13,844 nucleotides of DNA from Oscillospiraceae bacterium (lineage in GTDB: Bacteria > Bacillota > Clostridia > Oscillospirales > Oscillospiraceae). The number at the start of each line of letters is the position of its first letter. The stretch's first letter is position 1. The notes below the pieces were generated by a model that was not told where the DNA came from, ran no database searches, and saw only the letters and a program-made list of their open reading frames with translations. The position numbers and the translations under genes were made by a program. The stretch lies in NCBI GenBank assembly GCA_902802215.1, contig CADCLH010000060.1, forward strand, positions 1-13,844, written 5' to 3'. Of the stretch, positions 1-6,662 are shown piece by piece.

Positions 1-1099
1 CAGGACCTCCTGCGAGTGCATGCGCGACTGCGACGCATCCAGCAGCAGATCGACACAGATCTCCGGCTCCGTCTCCTCGCCGTCCTTGAGAAAGACGCGC
101 CCGTCGTCGAGGATCGGGAGACGGTAGGCCTTTTCCGGGCAGATCCGACCGGCGCGCGCAGGCTCCGGCAGGTGTTTGAAATAGGAGGAGAAAATGGTTT
201 CGATCCGGGTGGAGAGGGCGCGGACCGCGCTCTGTACCATGGCGGCGTGCTCGCCCTGATAGGCCTCGTTTCGGGCCCTCTGCCGTTCGGCGCTCTCGCG
301 GACCTCGAGCGCGTCCCTGTCGTCGGTCTCACACGGCTCCCCGCGGGTGACCCAGAGGCGGCAGTCCTCGTCGACGCCGACGCACAGCTCGTTCTCAAGG
401 ATGCGGTTTTCCTGCTCGGACAGGATGCTCCGGCCGAATACGGCCCGGATATAGGCGGCGTCCTCCTCGGTGGGACCGACATGACGGCCGAGCCCCCAGA
501 CGCCAGAACGCAGTCGGTCTGGGCCGCTTTTCTTCGGCTTCGCCCGGAGTATACCGGAAGAAGCGGTTCAGAAAATCCCGCATGGCGTTGATCACGCCGT
601 CGGTATCCAGCTCGCCGGAAAACAGAAGCGCTTCCGCAATGCGCTTTTCGCGCGGGGAGAGCAGGGGAGGACGTCTGCCGCTGACCGTCGCCCAGCGGTA
701 TTCCTGCTGGTTGTAGACGGGCATGCTCTGAAACTCCATCTGCTGGCGGGACAACGTCTGCTGCTCCTGATAAAAGCGCTCGGCGCGCTCCTTGCGAAGC
801 TGCGTCAGGATCGGGCGCTCTGGCAGCTCCTTTTCATAGACGCAGTTTTCCAGCCCCAGCCAGAGATAGTCGTCAAACTCGTCGGCGCGGTGCGAGCCTC
901 CGTAGCTCAGGAAAAAGTCCCAGAGCCTGGGCATGTCCAGCCACTTCTGCACAAGGCCCGCCACCATGTTGAAGTAGTGGTCCGGCGTGCCGTTGGGAAA
1001 GAAGGCCATGAAAAGCGGCTCGAAATCGTAACGCCCGGCGGCGTTCCAGATGATGTTCCGGGCCCGGCGCGCGCTGCCCGAGTACTGCTTCTTGATCAT
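1..1099 (-). CDS. VWA-domain protein (MoxR partner), frameshifted and cut by the window edge
   Basis: This is the VWA partner of the upstream MoxR-type ATPase. Such pairs are generally thought to act as chaperones that activate or insert metals into client proteins. From the ATG at 1099 the frame gives an alpha-helical N-terminal region with good protein character to about position 530 (ending near FFRYTPGEAEEK). Sense then moves to another minus frame, which reads SGVWGLGRHVGPTEED and continues open to position 1. In that second frame the codons at 39-25 spell DASQS, the MIDAS metal site (DxSxS) of VWA domains, preceded by hydrophobic CVDLLL. The original frame stays open to 395, but its tail is Arg/Pro-rich nonsense. 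The switch lies near 515-535 and equals one extra base, from either a real mutation or a sequence error. The start ATG overlaps the ATPase stop as ATGA, which implies translational coupling. The C-terminal half of the VWA domain lies outside the window. Confidence 0.8.
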
Positions 1100-2019
1100 G
1101 CCTCAAAGACGTCCTGACGTCTCATGTCGGCCGGGATGCGGGCGGCGATCACGTCGCGAATCAGGCCGCGCTCATAGGCGTCGAAGCTCTTGTTGACGAT
1201 GCACATGCCGAGCGCGTCGCCCGAGACGAGGCCCTGATCCATCAGCGCGATCGCGTCGAGCAGGCCGCGCAGGTCGAGAGCGGAATCGGAGATCTCCGCG
1301 CTCTCCGCCTTGCGCTCAAGCTCGCCGTAGAGCTTGACGAGCTGGTCGCGGATCTTGGGGCGGATGGCGGGATAGCGGCGGGAGATCAGCTTTTGCAGGT
1401 TTTCCTCGGAAATGACCGGCATGTCGAGCACCGCAAAGCGGCTGGTCAGCGCCTCGTTGAGATCGCGGGTCCCGGCATAGCCGTAGTTCATTGTCGCGAT
1501 AAAGCGGGTCTCGGGGCGCAGGTCGATCTTCTCGTAGCCGGGAACGTCGAGGCTGCGGCGAAAGTCCAGCGCCGCGTGCAGAACAGCCAGGGCCTCGTTC
1601 TTGGCCATGTTGATCTCGTCGAGGATGCCGAAGCCGCCCTTCTCGGCGCACAGCCAGATCGGGCCGGGGCGGAAGGAGACGCGGTTGCCGTCATAGGTGT
1701 CGGTGCCGACAAGATAGCTGGCATCGGTGTTGATGTGGAAAGAGACGTTCCAGACCGGGCGGCCGAACAGAGCGCCGAGGTTCTCGCTCAGCACGTTCTT
1801 GCCCGTCGCCTTGGGACCGGCGAGAAGCAGGTTTTTCCCCGCCAGGATCGAGGCAAGTGCGAGCTCCCAGGTCTTTTTTCCGTAGTAATAGTATTCGGGA
1901 TCGGGGACGCGGGCGGCGTTCTCCGCCTCGGTCGGGTATTTCTCGCGGAAGGCGCGCACGCCCTCCAGCAGACCGGGGTCGATCCCCTCACTTTGCAGAA
2001 ACGTAAACAGATCGTTCAT
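1096..2019 (-). CDS. MoxR-family AAA+ ATPase
   Basis: A 307-residue AAA+ ATPase of the MoxR group, which usually works with a VWA protein to remodel or activate a client complex. Walker A is GPKATGKN (residues 68-75), with Asn where Ser/Thr is normal. Walker B is GILDEIN with D134 and E135. Sensor 1 is the Asn of IATMNYG (N178), an Arg-finger candidate is R194 in LTSRF, and a sensor-2-like Arg lies in DLRGLLDA. The N-terminal 50 residues, with a run of four tyrosines, precede the AAA core. AAGGA sits about 8 bases before the ATG at 2019. The gene begins 17 bases after the membrane-protein gene and overlaps the VWA gene by four bases, so the three look co-transcribed. The family call is firm; the client is unknown. 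Confidence 0.9.
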   Translation of the reverse strand: MNDLFTFLQSEGIDPGLLEGVRAFREKYPTEAENAARVPDPEYYYYGKKTWELALASILAGKNLLLAGPKATGKNVLSENLGALFGRPVWNVSFHINTDASYLVGTDTYDGNRVSFRPGPIWLCAEKGGFGILDEINMAKNEALAVLHAALDFRRSLDVPGYEKIDLRPETRFIATMNYGYAGTRDLNEALTSRFAVLDMPVISEENLQKLISRRYPAIRPKIRDQLVKLYGELERKAESAEISDSALDLRGLLDAIALMDQGLVSGDALGMCIVNKSFDAYERGLIRDVIAARIPADMRRQDVFEA

Positions 2020-2036
2020 AATTCAATCCTTGTTCT

Positions 2037-3050
2037 TCAGATTTCATCGCGGTAATCGCAGACCAGAAACAGCGGCTTGACCGCGACGACCTCGTCATGC
2101 TCCTTCTGGGAGACGGTGACGGAGGAATTGAGCGCGCGCAGGTCCTGCTTCACGACCTCCAGAGCTTCCGTAACGCTCTGGGCGCGGCCCTCGCGCAGCA
2201 CGCGGATCATGCGCGTGAGTACGATGGGATGCGCGTACTGGGCCGGGATCGAGAAGGAGGGGCGGCCCTTGAGATAGCCGCGCATGGCCTCCACAGCGTC
2301 CATCCACTGTGCCTGCGCCCGCTTTTTGCTGTTGTATTTGCTCGGGAAGATGTTGCTGGACATGACCGTAAAGAAGGCCGCGCCGCCGCCGATGAGCAGG
2401 TAGAGCGCGATCGGAGAATGCGTGAACACCCCGTACAGACCGTAGAGGACAGCCGCGATGCCGATCACGCCGACGATGGTGCCGACGGCACGGTAGGTGG
2501 GGGAAATGTTGTCCGCAACGCGCTTGAGCTTTGCCATGTCGGTCAGAGAAGCGCAGAGAGAGGGTCGGATCTCGAGAAAATCCTTGTCGGCCTTGAGGGT
2601 TTCCACCGCGGCGGAAGCTTCGGGAGAGAGCTCCTTGAGGAAGCGCGCCTCCTCGGCGGCCTCCGCTTTGGCGAGCTTGTTCTGCGCCTTGACGCTGTGC
2701 GTCGGGATATCGGGGTGCTCCTGCTCCACGCAGGCGAGCAGACGGTCGACGTCGGCCTCGAATTTGAAGGGGCATTCCTTCTCCTCGCCGCCGAACTGCA
2801 CGACGAGAAAGGCCATCGAACCAAACAGGCCCTTGCCGGAAAAGCCGCCCGCGCTCATGGCGACCCGCTTGAAAACGCGCTTGACTTCCTTCCAGGGGAT
2901 GTAATAGCGGCGGTCGATAAAGCGCCCGCCCAGATACAGGGCCTCCTTGCCGACCCCGCAGGGGCCGAACTTGCGGCAGCCTTGTTTGTCGGTTTTCAGT
3001 TTTTCCTCATCCAGCGTTTTCTTGCCGATGGGGGAGGGGGCAAAAATCAT
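2037..3050 (-). CDS. two-TM membrane protein with possible PH-like N-terminus, unknown function
   Basis: A 337-residue protein I cannot assign to a named family. Residues 35-110 (from KEALYLGGRF through IPWKEV to KFEADVDRLL) resemble a small beta-rich PH-like fold, such as is seen in bacterial membrane-associated proteins. This is a judgement from pattern only. A charged, Ala/Glu-rich segment follows (120-160). Two hydrophobic helices at about 187-209 and 213-231 form a hairpin in the membrane. The rest (240-337) is soluble and probably lies on the same side as the N-terminus. AGGAGG stands six bases before the ATG at 3050, which supports this start. It is first in the run with the MoxR ATPase and VWA protein, 17 bases ahead of the ATPase, so it may be the membrane anchor or client of that pair. 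No clear promoter is seen in the 85 bases before it. Confidence 0.8.
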   Translation of the reverse strand: MIFAPSPIGKKTLDEEKLKTDKQGCRKFGPCGVGKEALYLGGRFIDRRYYIPWKEVKRVFKRVAMSAGGFSGKGLFGSMAFLVVQFGGEEKECPFKFEADVDRLLACVEQEHPDIPTHSVKAQNKLAKAEAAEEARFLKELSPEASAAVETLKADKDFLEIRPSLCASLTDMAKLKRVADNISPTYRAVGTIVGVIGIAAVLYGLYGVFTHSPIALYLLIGGGAAFFTVMSSNIFPSKYNSKKRAQAQWMDAVEAMRGYLKGRPSFSIPAQYAHPIVLTRMIRVLREGRAQSVTEALEVVKQDLRALNSSVTVSQKEHDEVVAVKPLFLVCDYRDEI

Positions 3051-3072
3051 GGTGATCCTCCTGATACCTGAG

Positions 3073-3104
3073 CGAAGGGCAGGAGAATTCTCTCCTGCCC
3101 TTCG
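3073..3104 (-). terminator. perfect 14-bp hairpin between cstA and the MoxR gene cluster
   Basis: CGAAGGGCAGGAGA (3073-3086) and TCTCCTGCCCTTCG (3091-3104) are perfect inverted complements around a four-base loop. It lies about 30 bases after the cstA stop. On the minus strand no T-run follows the stem, so it is not a textbook intrinsic terminator. It could be a weak terminator, an mRNA-stabilising 3' end for cstA or a processing site. The stem is certain; the role is not. Confidence 0.6.
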
Positions 3105-3135
3105 TGTTTGTCATGGATGGTTGCGATGCGATCGC

Positions 3136-4605
3136 TTACGCGACCTTGGAGGCCTGCTGAGCAGCCTTCTTGGTCTTGCTCAGGAACAGGGCCAGGCAGG
3201 CGGCGGCGAAGATGATGCCGACAGGATAGCCGACAGCCTTGTTGTTCTTGAAGAAGGGGATGAGGCCAAGGCACTCGCCGGCCATGAAGAAGTAGGTGCA
3301 GGAAACAGCGCTCATGAAGGTGGCGGGAACCGCGCAGATCCAGAAGTTGCGCTTGTTCTGGAACAGGAACATGGCGCCGGCCCACAGAACGATCATGGCG
3401 AGGGTCTGGTTGGACCAGGAGAAGTAACGCCAGATCACGTTGTAGTCGATCTTGCCGAGGGCGTTGCCGAAGCCGAGGATGGCGCCGACGCCCAGGACGG
3501 GAACGCAGAGAGCCAGACGGTTCTGCCACTTGCCCTGGTCGATCTTGAACCAGTCGGCGATGGTCAGACGAGCGGAACGGAAGGCCGTATCACCGGAGGT
3601 GATGGGGCAGGCGATAACGCCGAGGATCGCGAGGACCATACCGATGCCCTTCATGGTCATGGTGCTGATCTCGAAGACCGTGCCGGCACCGCCGCCGCCG
3701 AGCTCCTTGATGGTGGCGCCGCCGAGCAGCGTGCACGCAGCGGAGGCCCAGACCAAGGCGATGATGCCCTCAGCGACCATGGCGCCGTAGAACACGAAGT
3801 GGCCCTGACGCTCGCTCTTCAGGCAGCGGGCCATCAGAGGAGACTGGGTGGCATGGAAGCCAGAGATAGCGCCGCAGGCGACGGTGATGAACATGAAGGA
3901 CCAGATCGGGGTCCCGTCAGGATGCTGGTTGGAGAAGTTGGAGAAGATCTCGGGCATGGGCTTGCCGCTGGTCAGGGTGCCGAAGCAGACGCCGATGGCC
4001 ATGACGATCAGGCAGATGCCGAACACGGGGTAGATCTTGCCGATGACCTTGTCGACGGAAATGAAGGTCGCGATGAAGTAGTAGATCATGATGATGGCCA
4101 GCCAGAAGATCTTGTTGACCAGAATGCCGGTGGCGCCGCTGGTGCCGATCAGCTTGACAAGCAGGCCGGCAGGGCCGACGGCGAACACAGTGCCGACCAT
4201 GACCAGCAGGATGACAGCGAAGACACGCATGACGTTCTTCATCGTCTGGCCGAGGTAAATGCCGGTGACCTCGGAAATGGAGGCGCCGTTGTTACGCTCG
4301 GACAGCATGCCGGCGAAGTAGTCGTGCACAGCACCGGCAAAGACAGTACCGAAGGTGATCCACAGGTAGACCACAGGTCCCCACATGGCGCCGCTGATGG
4401 CACCGAAGATGGGGCCCAGACCGGCAATGTTCAGAAGCTGGATCATGAACAGCTTCCACTGCGGCAGCACGACATAGTCGACGCCGTCGTTAATCGCGAC
4501 AGCCGGGGTGTCCCGGTCATCGGGACTGAAGACTCCGTCTACGAATTTGCCATAGAAGAGGTAACCGCAGATCAGAATCGCCAGACACAGGAAAAAGCTA
4601 ACCAT
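3136..4605 (-). CDS. cstA: carbon starvation protein A family transporter, short form
   Basis: A 489-residue, very hydrophobic carrier of the CstA family (APC superfamily). Characterised members import pyruvate or peptides under carbon limitation. Recognisable features are the N-terminal membrane helix ending in GYLFYGKFV, then NDGVDYVVLPQW, the long conserved block with QLLNIAGLGPIFGAI and GAVHDYFAGMLSERNNG (about residues 50-107), and many further membrane helices to near residue 475. It ends in a Lys/Ala-rich cytoplasmic tail. E. coli CstA and BtsT are about 700 residues, so this is the shorter form common in clostridia. GGGAGG lies eight bases before the ATG at 4605, and a strong promoter stands about 60 bases further up. 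Codon use is strongly biased, which fits a well-expressed gene. The substrate (pyruvate or peptide) cannot be told from sequence. No histidine kinase or LytTR regulator is present in the window. Confidence 0.93.
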   Translation of the reverse strand: MVSFFLCLAILICGYLFYGKFVDGVFSPDDRDTPAVAINDGVDYVVLPQWKLFMIQLLNIAGLGPIFGAISGAMWGPVVYLWITFGTVFAGAVHDYFAGMLSERNNGASISEVTGIYLGQTMKNVMRVFAVILLVMVGTVFAVGPAGLLVKLIGTSGATGILVNKIFWLAIIMIYYFIATFISVDKVIGKIYPVFGICLIVMAIGVCFGTLTSGKPMPEIFSNFSNQHPDGTPIWSFMFITVACGAISGFHATQSPLMARCLKSERQGHFVFYGAMVAEGIIALVWASAACTLLGGATIKELGGGGAGTVFEISTMTMKGIGMVLAILGVIACPITSGDTAFRSARLTIADWFKIDQGKWQNRLALCVPVLGVGAILGFGNALGKIDYNVIWRYFSWSNQTLAMIVLWAGAMFLFQNKRNFWICAVPATFMSAVSCTYFFMAGECLGLIPFFKNNKAVGYPVGIIFAAACLALFLSKTKKAAQQASKVA

Positions 4606-4631
4606 TGATTTTTCCTCCCAATATGTTTTTC

Positions 4632-4661
4632 TGGGGGTTCATAGTTTATTCATATCCCCCA
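4632..4661 (-). promoter_or_regulatory. stem-loop at the 5' end of the cstA leader
   Basis: TGGGGG and CCCCCA pair across an 18-base AT-rich loop, placing a G-C stem at the very 5' end of the predicted transcript. The loop holds a direct repeat of TATGAA with an 11-base period. It may protect the mRNA 5' end or be a protein-binding site. The stem is visible; function is inferred. Confidence 0.4.
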
Positions 4662-4667
4662 CTCGCA

Positions 4668-4696
4668 ATATTAGTACATTGACACAAAAAAATCAA
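4668..4696 (-). promoter_or_regulatory. SigA-type promoter of cstA
   Basis: Read on the minus strand, a -35 of TTGATT (4696-4691) and a -10 of TAATAT (4673-4668) are separated by exactly 17 bases, in the most AT-rich island of the window. Transcription should start near 4661, giving a leader of about 55 bases before the ATG at 4605. Confidence 0.7.
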
Positions 4697-4750
4697 TAGA
4701 TAAATTTAAATATCTGTAATAAATTTTAAAAGCATTTAGCAGGAACTGGT

Positions 4751-4780
4751 AAAGCCCGCGGTGAAATCACCGCGGGCTTT
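4751..4780 (-). terminator. intrinsic terminator of the 112-residue protein gene
   Basis: AAAGCCCGCGGTGA and TCACCGCGGGCTTT form a perfect 14-bp stem with a two-base minimal loop, only three bases after the stop at 4784. The A and T ends make it symmetrical. It can also block transcription entering from the other direction toward the cstA promoter region. Confidence 0.75.
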
Positions 4781-4783
4781 CCG

Positions 4784-5122
4784 TCATTCCATAAAATCTT
4801 CTTTCGGCTTCTTTCGCAGCGCCGCGTCGAGCAGGACGTTCTCCTCCACAACGGGGACGATCCCGTTCCGGCGCAGGATGTCGCGGGCCTGTTCCTCGTC
4901 CTTCTCCCGGACGTCGACCCAGTAGATCTCCCGGTCGATGCGGCCGTGTCCGCCGAAGTCGCGGGGGTCGAGCTTGGCTCCGCAGCCGCCGCCCATCACG
5001 GTCTCCTGTAGATAGTGCCCCGAGCGAAAGGCTTTGAAGCCCGCGTCCTTGAAGGTCTTTCTGATCTGAAGCCAGGTCTCTTTGTCACGCTTTTTAAATA
5101 GATCCACCCGTTTGTCAAACAT
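4784..5122 (-). CDS. uncharacterised 112-residue soluble protein
   Basis: I do not recognise a named family. The protein is small, charged and without membrane segments or signal peptide. The N-terminal 30 residues are Lys-rich and helical (KKRDKETWLQIRKTFKDAG). A central stretch contains ETVMGGGCGAKLDPRDFG (residues 40-57), with a Gly-rich loop and the only cysteine, C47. A predicted strand (EIYWVDV) and helix (DEEQARDILRRNGI) follow, giving a beta-alpha pattern like small signalling or ferredoxin-like domains that carry an 'EEAREILRRNGI' helix. The tail is basic and acidic. The start at 5122 is supported by AAAGGCGG about 8 to 10 bases upstream and by the promoter at 5161-5189. It is a single-gene unit with its own promoter and terminator, divergent from the Nudix gene. 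Function is unknown. Confidence 0.8.
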   Translation of the reverse strand: MFDKRVDLFKKRDKETWLQIRKTFKDAGFKAFRSGHYLQETVMGGGCGAKLDPRDFGGHGRIDREIYWVDVREKDEEQARDILRRNGIVPVVEENVLLDAALRKKPKEDFME

Positions 5123-5160
5123 GCTTGTGATCCGCCTTTCCTGTTTCTCTCTGTGAAGAG

Positions 5161-5189
5161 ACTATAGCACGCCGGACGGGCCAGGTCAA
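5161..5189 (-). promoter_or_regulatory. SigA-type promoter of the 112-residue protein gene
   Basis: On the minus strand TTGACC (5189-5184) and TATAGT (5166-5161) are spaced by 17 bases. Both hexamers are one base from consensus. The predicted start near 5154 gives a leader of about 30 bases. Confidence 0.75.
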
Positions 5190-5213
5190 GCACCGGACGC
5201 GGGAGAAAGATGC

Positions 5214-5242
5214 TTGCGCTCGGGCGCGGAATGTGCTTTACT
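5214..5242 (+). promoter_or_regulatory. possible promoter of the Nudix gene
   Basis: TTGCGC (5214-5219) and TTTACT (5237-5242) are 17 bases apart and about 40 bases before the Nudix start. The match is fair rather than strong. It lies back to back with the promoter at 5161-5189. Confidence 0.4.
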
Positions 5243-5284
5243 GAATAAAAAGCAGGTGCAAACGGATTTGCGGAGGGTGAGAGT

Positions 5285-5764
5285 ATGGAGATGAACTGCT
5301 GCATGCGCTGCGGCGCACGGCTGACGCTGCGGGAGCTTCCGGGGGAGGGGATGATCCCCTACTGCGAGAGCTGCGGAGACTTCCGCTTTCCGGTGTTCAG
5401 CACGGCGGTGAGCATGCTGACGCTGAATCCGGAAAAAACGCGCATCCTGCTGATTACCCAGTACGGAAAGCCGCACTACATCCTCCCCGCGGGATACGTG
5501 GACAAGGGAGAGAACGCTGAGCACGCCGTCAGGCGGGAGCTGATGGAGGAGCTGGGGATGGAAGCGCTCGACCTGCGGTATTTGAACAGCCATTACTACG
5601 AACCCTCGGAGACGCTGATGCTGAATTATTCGGTGACCGTCGAGGAGACCGAGCCGACGCCGAACCGGGAGGTCGACAGCTGGCGCTGGTTCCCGATCGA
5701 CGAGGCGCGCCGCGTCGTGCGCCCCGGCGGTCTCGCGGAGAGGCTGCTGAAGGACTGGCCGTGA
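5285..5764 (+). CDS. Nudix hydrolase with N-terminal zinc ribbon
   Basis: A 159-residue Nudix enzyme, expected to cleave a nucleoside diphosphate linked to another group, using Mg or Mn. The Nudix box is complete: G70-x5-E76-x7-RELMEELGM ending at M92, with the metal ligands E85, E88 and E89 of the REUxEE core. Before it is a four-cysteine zinc ribbon, C6/C9 and C27/C30 (CMRCG and YCESCG), like that placed ahead of the catalytic domain in NudC-type NADH pyrophosphatases. NudC is longer and has a further upstream domain and a downstream SQPWPFPxS motif, which I do not see, so the NudC name is not used. GGAGG is about eight bases before the ATG at 5285. It is transcribed alone and ends in a hairpin at 5811-5846. 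The substrate is unknown. Confidence 0.92.
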   Translation: MEMNCCMRCGARLTLRELPGEGMIPYCESCGDFRFPVFSTAVSMLTLNPEKTRILLITQYGKPHYILPAGYVDKGENAEHAVRRELMEELGMEALDLRYLNSHYYEPSETLMLNYSVTVEETEPTPNREVDSWRWFPIDEARRVVRPGGLAERLLKDWP

Positions 5765-5810
5765 AAGCGGAAGCGCTTGCGAGGAGAATCCCACCATATA
5801 AATATTGAGA

Positions 5811-5846
5811 AAACAGCAATCCGGCCAAGGGACCGGATTGCTGTTT
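5811..5846 (+). terminator. terminator of the Nudix gene
   Basis: AAACAGCAATCCGG (5811-5824) pairs perfectly with CCGGATTGCTGTTT (5833-5846) around an eight-base loop. It is about 46 bases after the Nudix stop and just before the tetR-type promoter, which it insulates. Confidence 0.75.
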
Positions 5847-5873
5847 CGCGTTGTATACCTTCGGTTTTTCGCC

Positions 5874-5902
5874 TTGACGATTATCAATAAATGATGTAGA
5901 AT
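5874..5902 (+). promoter_or_regulatory. SigA-type promoter of the TetR-Sel1-GH3 cluster
   Basis: TTGACG (5874-5879) and TAGAAT (5897-5902) with a 17-base spacer, 49 bases before the TetR start. The -10 is embedded in the palindrome at 5895-5909. Confidence 0.75.
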
Positions 5903-5937
5903 ATCTACAATAGTATAAAACCTACATTTATTAGGCC
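5886..5937. promoter_or_regulatory. putative TetR operator: nested inverted repeats
   Basis: TGTAGA-ATA-TCTACA (5895-5909) is a perfect 15-base dyad over the -10. It is nested in a wider inverted repeat in which AATAAATGATGTAG on the left is mirrored by CTACATTTATT on the right, except for a three-base difference. Dyads covering the promoter right before a TetR gene are the usual sign of self-repression. The binding protein is inferred. Confidence 0.6.
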
Positions 5938-5951
5938 GCAGGAGGGTCATC

Positions 5952-6605
5952 ATGGGAAGAAACCTGGAAAAAGACGCGATCGAGATGGCGGCGAAGAATC
6001 AGAGAATCCTTGAAAACGGATTTCGTATCTTCGCTGAAAACTCCATTGAAAAAGTGACGATGAGCGATGTGGCGAAGGCGGCCGGGGTCGCGGTCTCTTC
6101 GCTCTATCGATACTATAACACGAAACCCACGCTTGTGGTGGCGATCAGCACCTGGGCCTGGAACGAGTACACAAAGGAGAATGCCAGAAAAGCGACCGAG
6201 TCCGGGAAACCGGACCGGACGGCGGCGGAGATGTTCGATTTCTATCTGGAATCGTTTCTTGACCTGTACTACAACCATAAAAATCTGCTGCGCTTCAACC
6301 AGTTTTTTAATACCTATCTGCTGAGCGAAACGGTCTCCGAGGAGGAGAGAGTGCCGTATATCGACATGATCCGCGGTCTGGAGGCGCGCTTCGGGAAAAT
6401 CTATGACAAGGGGCTGCAGGACGGCACGCTTCGCACGGATATCCCGGAAAAACAGCTGTTTTCTATGACGCTTCATCTGATGCTGGCCATCGTCACGCGC
6501 TACGCGACGGGGCTGATCTATCAGAACGATGAGACAGACGCCGAGACGGAGCTGCGGATGCAGAAGGAGCTGCTGATCGCGAGGTTTACGGTCCGGGAGG
6601 ATTGA
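5952..6605 (+). CDS. TetR/AcrR-family transcriptional regulator
   Basis: A 217-residue regulator with the classic TetR N-terminal DNA-binding domain. The helix-turn-helix spans about residues 36-57 (VTMSDVAKAAGV, then SSLYRYYNTK). The C-terminal two thirds is all-helical ligand-binding and dimer domain, rich in aromatic residues (DFYLESFLDLYYNHKNLLRF), with no recognisable ligand signature. AGGAGG is seven bases before the ATG at 5952. Its promoter carries palindromes, so it probably represses itself. No terminator is seen in the 57 bases before the Sel1 lipoprotein gene, so it may control that gene and the GH3 gene by shared transcription. The ligand is unknown. Confidence 0.92.
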   Translation: MGRNLEKDAIEMAAKNQRILENGFRIFAENSIEKVTMSDVAKAAGVAVSSLYRYYNTKPTLVVAISTWAWNEYTKENARKATESGKPDRTAAEMFDFYLESFLDLYYNHKNLLRFNQFFNTYLLSETVSEEERVPYIDMIRGLEARFGKIYDKGLQDGTLRTDIPEKQLFSMTLHLMLAIVTRYATGLIYQNDETDAETELRMQKELLIARFTVRED

Positions 6606-6662
6606 GAGAAAAACGCGGGAATCCGCTGTATGCCGAATGCTGAGACGGGAGGATGAGACGCT

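Noticed and set aside
16..591. A 191-codon plus-strand open frame at the left edge
   Set aside because: The minus strand here encodes the VWA domain with its MIDAS motif. The plus frame is a shadow.
2947..4608. A 553-codon plus-strand open frame opposite cstA
   Set aside because: Asp/Gly/Glu-rich nonsense mirroring the codon bias of cstA. The minus strand has a clear family match, promoter and ribosome site.
5771..5786. GGAAGCGCTTGC palindrome after the Nudix stop, resembling a catabolite (cre) site
   Set aside because: It misses three fixed positions of the cre pattern and lies downstream of a gene, not at a promoter.
6606..6662. Short GCGG/CCGC pairing after the TetR gene as a terminator
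   Set aside because: The stem is only four bases with no T-run, so read-through to the lipoprotein gene is more likely.
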